A stretch of 64,000 bases of DNA from positions 1,550,001 through 1,614,000 of the forward strand of contig NW_017386026.1 in assembly GCF_000237925.1 (NCBI RefSeq), given 5' to 3'. A program made the position numbers and the translations under genes. The DNA comes from Schistosoma mansoni (taxonomy: Eukaryota > Platyhelminthes > Trematoda > Strigeidida > Schistosomatidae). Shown here one piece after another: positions 10,901 to 20,700 of the stretch (position 1 is the first letter of the stretch; every line of letters begins with the position of its first letter). The notes beneath the pieces are model-generated. The model searched no databases. It was given only the letters and a program-made list of their open reading frames with translations, and had not been told where the DNA came from.

Positions 10901-12102
10901 GGATAAAAGTCGAGAGCATTGTGGAGCAGGTGCACCGCGAACTAGGTCATGCAGGAGAACGAAGAACGGAATACGCGGTCCGCCAGCGCTTTTGGTGGCC
11001 ATCCATGCATGAAGATGTAGTGCAAATTTGCAAAAATTGTAACACGTGCTACCGTTTCAAATCGCCTCGACAGACATCTCGTGCACCGTTAACTCCCATG
11101 GTGACCACAGGACCACATCAGCGGGTGGGCATAGATATTATGGGACCATTAACAACAACAAAGAAAGGGAATCGCTACATACTGGTTATGGTAGATTACT
11201 TTACTAAATGGTGCGAAGCAGTACCCCTTCCCCAGCAAGACGCTCTTACGGTCGCCCGAGCTTTCATCGATCATTGGGTTTCCCGTTATGGCGCTCCCTT
11301 CTCACTTCATTCTGATCAAGGTCCAGCCTTTGAAAGTCGCCTCATCGCCGAGATATGCCAGCTTTTGGGAATCAGGAAGACACGAACCACTGCGTATCAC
11401 CCAGAAGGTAACGGGCTTGTAGAAAGAACAAACAGAAGTATTAAAGCCATATTGCAAGCGTTTGTGAGCAGATCGTCGCAGGAGTTATGGGATGATGTCC
11501 TTCCTCAGTGCCTTTTAGCATATCGTACATCCGTACATGGCTCCACCGGGTTTTCACCCGCTATTTTATTATTTGGACATGAATTACGTCTACCAGTGGA
11601 AATACAGACGCCCCTGCTGCCCTGCGAAGAACAAGAGCATGTACCGTACATACGTACTCTCCGTAACCGCCTGGCTGATGCATACCGCTTGGTCAGCAGC
11701 AATTTGCGCAAAGCTAGTGAACATCAAAAGGACTTGTACGATCGTCGGGTGCACGGACCAGTGTATAAGGTCGGTGATCGCGTTTGGCTACGTCGCCCCA
11801 TGGCATCGTCAGGGAGTTGCAGTAAATTTCACCAGCCATGGCAAGGCCCCTTTGAAATCGTCCTCATCCGATCCCCCACTACGTTCGTATTACGTAACTT
11901 GCAACGACCCCAGGATGACGTGATGATTGTACACTATAACCAAATAAAACCAGATAAGATGACAGTCTCCTCGGATACTCAGTTCGCCAATCCACCGCCT
12001 GCCACTACGTTTTATGAGGTACCATCAGAAGGAGGGACAGCATATCCATGTCCGAGACCAGGCACTGAGGACAGTGCCTATTTAAGAGAGGGGGCGGTGT
12101 AA
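7954..12102 (+). CDS. Ty3/Gypsy gag-pol polyprotein, intact
   Basis: This is a single 1382-codon ORF. The start is the ATG at 7954, five codons after the PBS; the frame is open into the LTR, but only GTG codons lie there. Domains in order: Gag (residues 1-250); a zinc-knuckle-like C-P-Y-C ... K-K-C-G-H (about 254-270); aspartic protease LLDTGASVSLI (309 is the catalytic Asp); reverse transcriptase (about 485-680) with DYRRLNAITKRD, MPFGLTNAPATFQRL and YLDDIIVYG (Asp 631, 632); RNase H (about 775-900) with LDTDASSSAIG and RTDHRAL; integrase with an HHCC finger (HRELGHAG ... CKNCNTC, about 992-1035) and a complete D-D-E core (GIDIMGP Asp 1061, SDQGPAFES Asp 1122, GLVERTNR Glu 1157). No stop or frameshift is present and every catalytic residue inspected is there. 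The stop codon TAA lies inside the first bases of the 3' LTR. This copy may be competent. Confidence 0.95.
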   Translation: MEVFTKKRDENLNEPPVIPVKPTTGSAPRQPPLLENSSDYTVWKFKVVAYLRKVPASEQFDYLVSYLSDEATKRAIVNGFAADNTLAQNWKILDDCFSTPVDPQQAAIRFLSRHQTPGENPMDYFNSLQQMAVQAFPCLDATGRDELIKSRFVEGLLSSSLKEHCLLNPPTDINSLKRVTFRFMAAEQLKSPLDMHQPTAMAVMQPTKASRPLNPQRISNVTRSSHWNSSRRQFNPTEKKWRPTNSYHGRQSECPYCRRFSKNAKKCGHNRFGNTSKPYIFHLSSYANHVRPITIKARVQGIDIEVLLDTGASVSLIKSEFLGRLNRKVQQTRHPSTLLTASGDPLKVNSKVWLDLMIDRHSFRHGFLVCPTLTWDMILGVDFMLEHKACIFMDSLEAKFGETKIRLHHTNTPFKVVSYVGISDLVRQVNDKRTLKEKDRHATIAVLQQFSSVFEESISGNRTSTVQHTICTGDHRPLRQPPRRVPVHYQPQLDTMIKDMLDKNIIVPSSSPWASPIVLVKKKDSSLRLCIDYRRLNAITKRDSFPLPRIDAILDALSGACWFSTLDLASGYWQVEVRPQDRKKTAFVVPNGLYEFQVMPFGLTNAPATFQRLMQTVLQDIVPHKCLIYLDDIIVYGSTPEQHNANLKAVLHRLQQYNLKVKPSKCRLLQKEVVFLGHRITADGVGTDKEKTRVIVNWPQPKSPEDVRSFLGLASYYRRFVRDFASLAAPLHRLTHKGRKFLWTTECQQAFDVLKTRLSSPPILAVPDTSVSGGEFILDTDASSSAIGAVLSQVAPDGQERVIAYASRRLDKSETRYSTTRREMLALVKFLQHFRHYLLGKPFRVRTDHRALQWLRSFREPEGQVARWQERLQEFDFTCEYRPGSRHTNADALSRIPQTAGTVNAVLSTAVEIDWPSLQAADPDMQIIYQRQLQGNHKPSMKELKDQSLTTRRICTKWSNLKLYGDTLFLINEARQPLLVVPRIKVESIVEQVHRELGHAGERRTEYAVRQRFWWPSMHEDVVQICKNCNTCYRFKSPRQTSRAPLTPMVTTGPHQRVGIDIMGPLTTTKKGNRYILVMVDYFTKWCEAVPLPQQDALTVARAFIDHWVSRYGAPFSLHSDQGPAFESRLIAEICQLLGIRKTRTTAYHPEGNGLVERTNRSIKAILQAFVSRSSQELWDDVLPQCLLAYRTSVHGSTGFSPAILLFGHELRLPVEIQTPLLPCEEQEHVPYIRTLRNRLADAYRLVSSNLRKASEHQKDLYDRRVHGPVYKVGDRVWLRRPMASSGSCSKFHQPWQGPFEIVLIRSPTTFVLRNLQRPQDDVMIVHYNQIKPDKMTVSSDTQFANPPPATTFYEVPSEGGTAYPCPRPGTEDSAYLREGAV

Positions 12103-12419
12103 CGGAGTTGAAATTGCTATGTATGATATACTAATGCATTCTATTTTCTTTCTGTTGCAGGGCGACTAAACATAAACTCTTTGGAGGAAGAAGAACAAGC
12201 CCTATGTACACTAACCTTACAGGATGACTCATAAGACTACTTTGTAAACTGACTCTTCCCGCTGTACCCTCGCGCACCGCGCTTTTTGATTTTGAAATAA
12301 AGAGGCTTGTGATTCCCACTGTGTTCTCTCTTGGTGTGAAGTCCTCGTTTAACATTGTGTGCTGTGCTGTTTTTCAGATCTGTACTGCTGTTCTCTAACT
12401 GCTGATTCCACGTGTTACA
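12098..12419 (+). repeat. Gypsy 3' LTR
   Basis: This LTR is 322 bp, TGTAACGG to GTTACA, directly after a GA/G-rich polypurine tract (AGAGAGGGGGCGG). The right 178 bp equal the 5' LTR; the left 144 bp do not. The left part contains a splice-acceptor-like TTTCTTTCTGTTGCAG at about 12146-12161. Confidence 0.78.
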
Positions 12420-14860
12420 CACCCTCATAGATTACCATCTCACGCCCAGACTAGAAATATCTGCTGAATGTCTCACAACTTGTTTATCATTATCGCTAAC
12501 ACATTATCAGCTTACTCCTTTCTCTATTCTAATCATCCCCATTTACTGGTCACTTTCATATTCCGGCCAACTCGCAATATTAAGACAATCAATCAACTAA
12601 TTTGTTTAATTTCTGAAGCAGTTATCTCCTCCTAATATTAGAATTTTCACTCCTCCAAGTTTCCCAATATCATAAACCATCCGCCTAACTGATGATGCAA
12701 AAGCTCCTGATATCTGGAATCCATACTGGTGCGCGACAATTGCATCGATTAACGTATCAAAATGTACAAACGAACAACTGTCAAAGTGGTCGATGTCTAG
12801 TTCTGAGGTACTTTAATGCACCTATGGTAGACTGGAAAAATCTGAGGACCGAGTCATCAGAAAACTTCTTTCAGCAGGAACTAGTTGATAAATTTATCAC
12901 ATGTGCCCAGGTGCAACATGTGAAAGAAGCGACTAGGTAAGACCCAGACTCTGAATCATCCTTAAAAGATCTCATATTGACCCATTGTGAGGATGATGTC
13001 ACGAACCTTGGTTACATGCCACCCTCAGGTGAAAGTGCAGTTCTAACCTTTGACTTCCATATAGTTATCAAAAACGAGCAGGTATCAGCTCGACCCAGAC
13101 CTAACATCTGAAAAGCTAGTGTACAAGATTTTATACACTCAGCATCGTCAGTAGATTGAACAATAGAGCAAGAGTCCACGATTGGAACAGCTTGTCATGT
13201 ATTTTGAAATTTATACCTAAAGGTTACTGCATTCCACATCCCTTGGAAAACACTGTGGGGGCCGAGAAACTCTCCACCATGGTTCAGTAGGGAGGTTCGT
13301 ACCCTCCTCTGTAGGCGGAGAACAATGTGGGACAGATTCAGGTTACTGGCGTCTGATGAAGCGAAGACTCAATATCGAGAACCTCGGAATAGCTGCCCCT
13401 CGACCCAACGTAAGTCTAGAAAGTTGGATGAAGAAAAAATTGTTAAGGAATCTATAGAATGCCGTAAACGCTTATACTCGCATATAAACAAAAGGAATAA
13501 AACAAGCGGAAATATTATAACACTTTAGAGAGACAGTATTGCGTCATTATTAGTAGAGGACAACTTTGGTAAAGCTCAAGTATTCTCAAACTAATTTAAT
13601 CATATATACCGTGGACACGCCCTTCCCGTGTTTCCATACAGAGCCCCCACAGTCACTGGACACTAGATAACTCAATGTCTTTGGTCGGCCTAATAATATT
13701 GACATGGGCATACCTATGGGTCCCGATGAACTACATTCCAGGTTACTATATGAATTAGCTAACTTCGTTGCGAACCCCTTAAGTATATGCTTTAATCTAT
13801 TTGTAACCCAGGGTCCTTCACCAAAAGACTGGAAGAACGCCGTATTTTCAAAGATGGTGCGAAACATGATGCTGAGAATTACTGACCCGTTAGCTCAACT
13901 AGAAAGGCTGTTAAAATTTTAGGAAAGATTATTCGGAAGGATCTGCTTATACACCTCGATGGGAACCGGATACTTTCAGACAAGCAGCATGTTTTCAGAA
14001 TAGGTTATTCCTGTATCACTAACCCGTTAGTGGTTCGTGAAAGTTGGTTCGCTCTCAAAGACCAAAAGATACCTATATATGTAGAGTACATTGACTTTAG
14101 TAAAGTTTTCGACATAGTTCCTCACAACTGACTGTTATATAAGTTAAGAAATATCGGGTTCGGAAGCAATCTATATTCATGTCGATGCTAAACATTTTTT
14201 GACTTTGTATACCGTATCCGTGCGTCCTTAACTTGAGTACTGCATACAAGTGGCTCGCCCCTGTTTAAAAAGAGACGTAGAGTCCTTGGTAAAGGTTCAG
14301 AGAACAGCAACTAAGCTGATTCTCGGAATAGCGAAGCTGCGGTATGATGCTCGACTGGCTAAGCTAGACCTATTCCTGTTATCATATCGAAGAACTAGAG
14401 GTGACTTGATTACAGTCTACAAATTACTAAGTGATGAATTTGCACCCGATATGTCCTCATTTCTCTCATATTACTAAACAGAGAATTTACGGGGATACTT
14501 CAAAAAAGTTCACAAGTCCAGAACATACAACTTGTCAGCTGACTATCGACTTTCCCATCGAATCGTCAACGGGTGTAATTCATTACCTCAGCGCGTGGTT
14601 GAGGCTCCATCCATCGACTCCTCAAAAAGAAAGTTGGATCAACTGAGAAACCATCATTACCAGGACTAACACAGGCCATCAAGCCCCATATCCTTTCGTA
14701 ACTGAAACTGACTAAAATTAGTGTAGTGGAGTGTCCAGACTTTCGTCTATTATGCACCACTGAAATCTTTGAGGCGTACAGAATCAGAAAAAACGAGGGC
14801 AAATAAATCAATCGTTTTATACAGATTCGTTACAAGCATATTAAATGTATTGCATATTGG
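12420..14860 (+). pseudogene. CR1-like LINE, degenerate
   Basis: Remnants in order: a non-coding segment (12424-12785) that also occurs at 41636-42005; an endonuclease piece (12790-12940) with RYFNAPMVDWKNLR, SSENFFQQELVDKF and VQHVKEATR; dispersed RT N-terminal pieces (13300-13870); an RT core piece at 13980-14150 reading FRIGYSCITN, ESWFALKDQK and EYIDFSKVFDIVPHN followed by TGA; and, after the GxPQG and YxDD motifs have been lost, the C-terminal VQRTATKLILGIAKLRYDAR and LLSYRRTRGDLITVYKLL (14250-14477). A 3' segment at 14708-14845 matches 42004-42120. Multiple stops and frameshifts show it is dead. The order endonuclease, RT, LSYRRLRGDLI-type tail is characteristic of CR1/SR1-type LINEs. 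Confidence 0.82.
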
Positions 14861-17397
14861 ATACTGTACATTGGATTTTGAGATTAGATGTTATGCCAAC
14901 AGCATTTGAACATTTTTGAATAAAGTGGTTTCAAGTACTGTAAGTTTCTTTATTTATTTCTTTTCGACTAATCAAATTCCAACTTATCATTATTTGGTTT
15001 TTTTGTCAGGAACTTACACCTATCTGAGATTACTACGTCTTGAAATGTTTACCACGAGTATTTCCTATAATGGCGTCTTCTATTGGGAATGGATTTACGA
15101 CCTATGACAGTGATTGTTTCTATTTTGTAACCATATTCGTGAAACAATTTACATAATATGAAAATTCGAGGTTTTTACATCTTGTTTCTCTAGCGATTTC
15201 GACAACATTCAGTGGCGTCCTAAATATCATGCACGGTATCTGATGCAAAAAAATAAATAGTGACAAATCTTGAGAAAAGACAGACAATATTACTTAAGCA
15301 ACGCTAATGTTAATTAGGATGATATCGTAAGCAAGAGTCACTTTTCTTGCACAAGGTAAGGAAATAATGAGACCTTTAACACAAATAACTAATGTGAGGT
15401 GAAAAGTATCTGTATTCGCGCTTTTTCAGCATTCAATAAGTACTGTTGTCATTGTTTGACATCTGAAAAAGCAAAACGTTCGCAGTTTATGGACGAAATC
15501 ATCATTCCATACGAAATCGAAAGAGTAGACAGTATACCAAAGTGATTTACCCATAAAAAATTAAAAATATCCCTAGGTTGAACGTTCATGTGATAAGTAC
15601 TACATCATTTAAAGTCCTCATCGTCTTATCCGTTCTAAAATGCAACAAATAGCAATGGTTATGGTGAGATCTTATGTGAAACTCTTGATAATTATGTACT
15701 TAAAGATGAGGTAAAATTCACAGTAATGTGAACATTTTCAAGGAGAAGCTGGACTTTCACTGGAAGGCAATCTGTCAGGATTAACAAAGGTTCACCAACC
15801 TATTACCTTTATTACTGAAAACTGAAGACTGGATGTTGAGCACAACCTCTCATCTTATCTGGAAAACGTAAAGAAAAGGTTTGTTAGTGAAAATTATCAT
15901 TTACATCACCCATCTTCCTTGACAACGCTTGTTCAGTTTGTCTCTCGTATGATGTTTGAAACTTTGAGTTATGCTGTCTATATCTTCAAAAAGGTGTTTT
16001 TCTGCGACAGCTGTTGACGTGATTTTTTATTTTCATCAACCTACGCAACAACCATCACAACAACTTGCTCTTACTCCTCGTATATTTGTTGAATAAAAGT
16101 TTATTGAACCTCATTTTATTTACTTTTTCAAGTAACATAAAATTAATGGACAATTCTGAACTGATTATTTGCGCCAGAATGTATCTAATTGATGTCTCAA
16201 GGTTGTCGTACTAAAGGACCATAGTGCAATACCATGGCACTATACTTCAAGTATTTGATGTTAGTTAAGAAAATCTTATTGTTATTATGTGTTACTTCAT
16301 CTTTATGAACTGATATCCCTCAACTAAAGTAATATTTCACTTCTTCCAATATATATATATATATATTTCCAATTTTATACCTTAAGATTTACTGGTCAAA
16401 ATCAACAAACTGTTCATTACCTATAATCTGCGTCCGGGCAGTTAGAGAGCGTTCCTGGTTATGGTAAGTTTTGACTTTTGTTTTGCTCCTTTTGATACTA
16501 GAAATAAAAAACATTTTATCCATAATAATCAGGATTGTCAAAAAATACTTAAAAAATAAAGGAAATATCAAATCATTTTGAACGATTCGGCAGAGAGGGC
16601 TGCTGCCATTAATTCTGGTGGAGAGTTCTCCAATCTAATGATTCTATAGTTTAAGAAGTTAAGATGAATTTTTATGTGAGCTTTTTTTTCTATTACAGTC
16701 GTATGTATTCTTAAGTGCAGTTTTGTACCGAAACGTAGTGGTGATTAATTAAGGTGAAGATTGCTCCGAGTAATATTATGAATCATGATATACAGCTTTG
16801 CATTGCGCAAGCTGGGATTTAAAAGCTTGCAGAGGGATTGAGGGGCTCTCAAATTTAAATTGCTTTTCTTTGAACATGCTTCAAAAGAAGAATATTTTTC
16901 TTAAAATAAAGGGACACAAAAGAAAGCGGAATTTATTTACCTTAGTTATTGAGTATCTTCCTTACTGTAGACCAAATTGTATAAATATGGTACTTTTTAC
17001 TGATATTTCGTTCTTAGCAATCCAGCACTGCAAACAAATCGGTAGCACTTTATTAACAGACTAATTGGAACTTCTCAAATTGTACTGTTGATTAATCAAG
17101 GTCGAATTCTTATTTAGAAGTGACGTTTTTATCATGTCATTTTTATGTCATAATGAAGTTTGGTAGCTTGAACCAATAAACTACTGACAGTTATCTAGTT
17201 TAACTCAGTTTTTATCGTGAATTTTATAAGCAAAAGTTAACAATGCTTTTGTTAAATATGTCCAAGTGATCAAATTTTATAATGTTTCATTCCTATAGAT
17301 TCTCCAAAAATATGATAATTTCCCTCACTGTCTCGATAAAAGAACATTATAGTTTTCAGTATAACTAATTAATTAAGTTATCTATGTCATTATTCAA
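14861..17397. other. Intergenic, no gene recognised
   Basis: This 2.5 kb AT-rich stretch lies upstream of the LRGUK-like gene. It holds a TA run at about 16350-16367 and only short ORFs. Promoter or 5' non-coding exons of the downstream gene may lie here, but no TATA box or exon can be fixed from sequence alone. Confidence 0.45.
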
Positions 17398-17782
17398 ATG
17401 TCTACCTTAACTGAAGAAAATCACTGTCTAAAAAATTTACGAAACTCCCCAAATAATCAATCATTTCACTTTTCTGAAGGGAATTTATCTAATTCAAATG
17501 ATCTGATCCATTTACTTAACCAAATCCAATGGAAAAATTTAACATCATTAAATCTATCATCAAACAAGCTACGTGATATTACATTATTAAATTATGCTGA
17601 TAAATTAGAATGTTTGGATTTATCCAATAATTTCTTAAATAATATAACTTCAATAATTAGTTGTAAAAGCTTAATTTCTTTGGATATTTCAAAGAATAAT
17701 ATACATGAACTACCAGAACTTAATCGGTTACCGTTTTTAGAAAAATTAAATGTATCTCATAATCCATTAGGAAATATATCTG
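17398..17782 (+). CDS. LRGUK: LRGUK exon 1 (LRRs 1-4)
   Basis: Starts at the ATG and ends at a GTAAGT donor in phase 1. It encodes residues 1-128, four LRRs after a Ser/Asn-rich N-terminus. Confidence 0.85.
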
Positions 17783-20700
17783 GTAAGTTGATGTTACCTG
17801 TATTTAATTCTTTTTTACAAAATATTTATACTAACGGTCACAGTAACCTGTGATCCTCAGTAAATTTGAAATCAGTTCGTAAAATGTAATTCTAAGTGTA
17901 CAGTTTTAGAGATTATTGAATTTCATTGAAATTGTGAACCGATCTAAGTTGGACCACCATTCAAGACCTGGAAGTAATGGACAGCCATTTCGTTCAAGTA
18001 TGGGACTTCTCATCAGTGCGAATTCACTACCTCGCGTCCAAGGCACGAACTCAGGACCTTCAACATTGTGCACTAACACTAAACTTCAAGATAACTGCGC
18101 CAGCCTAATATTTTTAGTGGTTACGAATGGCAGTCAATTTGTGTTGTAACGTATCAAACTTTAATAATCTCCAGAAACCTCCTAAACTGATTCGTAAATT
18201 TATTTGAGTTTACAAAGCTTTTAAAGAGTAGCATCATTTGCACAGTGAAAACGATCTTGTGGATACTTATTTTGAATAAATTCGAACGAGAAATTATAGG
18301 ATTGAAAAATTCCCCTAATTAGCACGGTCAGTTTATCCAGAGTGACTGTTAATCTTTATAAGTTAGCTGATTCTATAACAATTTATTGTTCAATAAAACT
18401 CTTGTGTTAGAAATGAGCTAATATCGAGGAAGTTAGAATTTTTGAAATTAATTTTCGGAGAATCAAATATATACATAGTTCTAATGCATAACTATTAACT
18501 GATCATATTACTTGATTCTTATATTTCCGTTGGCTTAAGCTTTCATTTGATATATGAACTGTTGTTTTGTGTTTTACCTCCCCTAGATTATTGTTAGCTA
18601 ATTATTCAACCCTTTCTTTTTTCCTGCCACTTTGTTGTGTTTTAAAATATTTGTGGCATATTTTGGTCTGATAGTTAACTTACATAAGCTGATGAATGTT
18701 TGAATTTTAGGGATAGAACAGATAATAATGGAATTCGTTTACATATATGCTCTGTTCGTGTTATGACTGGCTACCAGGCTATATCGGTGCTCCATTTCCG
18801 GCTAATAAGAGTAATAATTTTCGCCATAAATGCTCATTAAAAATATGCTGACTAACTGAACACCATAAAAAAGCAAATATGTGTTTCATGTTATTCAGAG
18901 ACTGGTGACCACTAACAATCTATAGTCACATAATTGGTTAAACCAGAGACTTGAATATGTCATAGAAAGCATAATTCCTATCTCACAATGATTCTGTACG
19001 AGACCTTTGACGTGCATTACTATATAGCCAAAAGTCAGAATGAATTCATCCTCCAAGTTGAACAATGTTTCTCCAAATCACCTGAATCACCTGAACTTAA
19101 CCGTGGTCCATATTCTTTAAAAGATTCGAAACGTTACAATAAATCATTCGTGAGTAGATTCCTTACAAGGATATTTTTATACCTACTGTTGGAAAATCAG
19201 CTTAGTCAAGTTCTTCAAGTTGAATAAACTAAAGATCGAAATTGGCTGAAAACATCATTTTGCAAAATATTTTTAAACGTAAGTCAATAAGAGAGGACCT
19301 GTCAACTGAAGAACATATATTCTTATTCCAAATTTATAAAACAAATACGCTATGGAGATCACAGAAAACTAGAAAGCACTGGAAAACTGTCTCATCCTAG
19401 TTTCGAACTACTTACCTGGGCTTATATGCTTCCCCTCTGAGGATCAGAATGTAGATCTTGATGATCGTGACAAGTGTTTAACCTTTGGAAAACTTAGCCC
19501 TCATCCACTGGTTGACACGTCTAACTTTAATCAGCCATGCTGGTTGTAACTCAGTGATCCACCAAAAGCAATGAAAGATATTTATACAATACTATGAGTT
19601 AATTGAAATTAAAAGTGTAAACTACTGGACCCACGCTCAGTTATCTACTGGCCAAACACTCTTTACGAATCATCAAGATCTTGAGTTTAATCACAAGTGT
19701 AATCATAAATGTACACTGGTATACAGTGCTTTCTAGTTTTTAGCGATTCTTTAATCTTTATGGGTTCATAATCTCGCTGGTAATTAACAATATTCACAAA
19801 CCCATTATACCGAAAAAAAACAATACATTCAAATTCTAGGCCTAAATAAATACCAAATATATGGAATATTCATTTTGATTGGTTGCTTTTATCAAACGAA
19901 AAGCTTTATTAATCAAAGTAAATAGTAATAATTGAGTTCATGAGTCAGTTAAAGCTAGACCACGATGGAAAACCTAGAAGCACTAGACGACCGCTTCGTC
20001 ATAGCATGAGACTCCTCAGCAGTGTTCACCGAAGACCCCACTCTCAGGATTCGAACCCAGGATGTTCGGTCTCGCGCACTAGCACTTAACCTCTAGACCA
20101 ATGAGTGGGCATCCAACGGTGTTAATGTCTTACTTCAAACAAGATCATAGGTTCGGATCCCGTGTGAGGGTTCGTTGACTCATGAACTCAACTAATAAAT
20201 TACTACAATCTCCACAAAATCTCCCTTCTGATACGTAATAATACTCATGATGTTTGATGAGATATAATTTCTATGGAACAAAAGAAAAAACCAAATTGTT
20301 GGGGCGATCCTGAAAATTTCTCGCAGTAGACATGACAAGCTCAGGAAACATTTAGAAGCATTCTATCCAATCAGTGTTTGACTAGAAGTTTTACCAAAAC
20401 CATCCCGAAAGTGAAAAGTCACAAGTATAGTTTCTGATTTGCTGATTATTACACTGCTAATATGTTTAGTAGCATTCTAGAATTTTCAAGAAAACCCAAG
20501 GACTTCTAAAATACTATAAAAACTCTATATTTTTTGTACATGAATAAACCTTTGGAGTAAAGTGCTTCTCGCATATTTCGCACCTTTTCTCTCGAGTTCA
20601 AGTCGCTGTGTAGATTTATCTTGGGGGTTTACGAGACTAGTTTAGGATCCAAATATAGCGTTCAATCAGCAAGACCTATCAGTGGCGACAGGGACGAAAA

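Larger units (their letters stand above)
7684..12419 (+). mobile_element. Complete Ty3/Gypsy LTR retrotransposon
   Basis: The element consists of a 5' LTR (7684-7946), a primer site starting TGGTGA at 7949, a single uninterrupted gag-pol ORF (7954-12102) and a 3' LTR (12098-12419). Both LTRs start TGTAACGG and end GTTACA, so the ends are inverted repeats. The last 178 bp of each LTR are identical except for about one base, which implies recent insertion or recent exchange. The U3 halves do not match. No simple target-site duplication is visible (CACCC on the right against AATTAC on the left). Confidence 0.85.

Noticed and set aside
8065-11923. Several ORFs of 60-130 codons on both strands inside the Gypsy element.
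   Set aside because: Shadows of the intact gag-pol frame.
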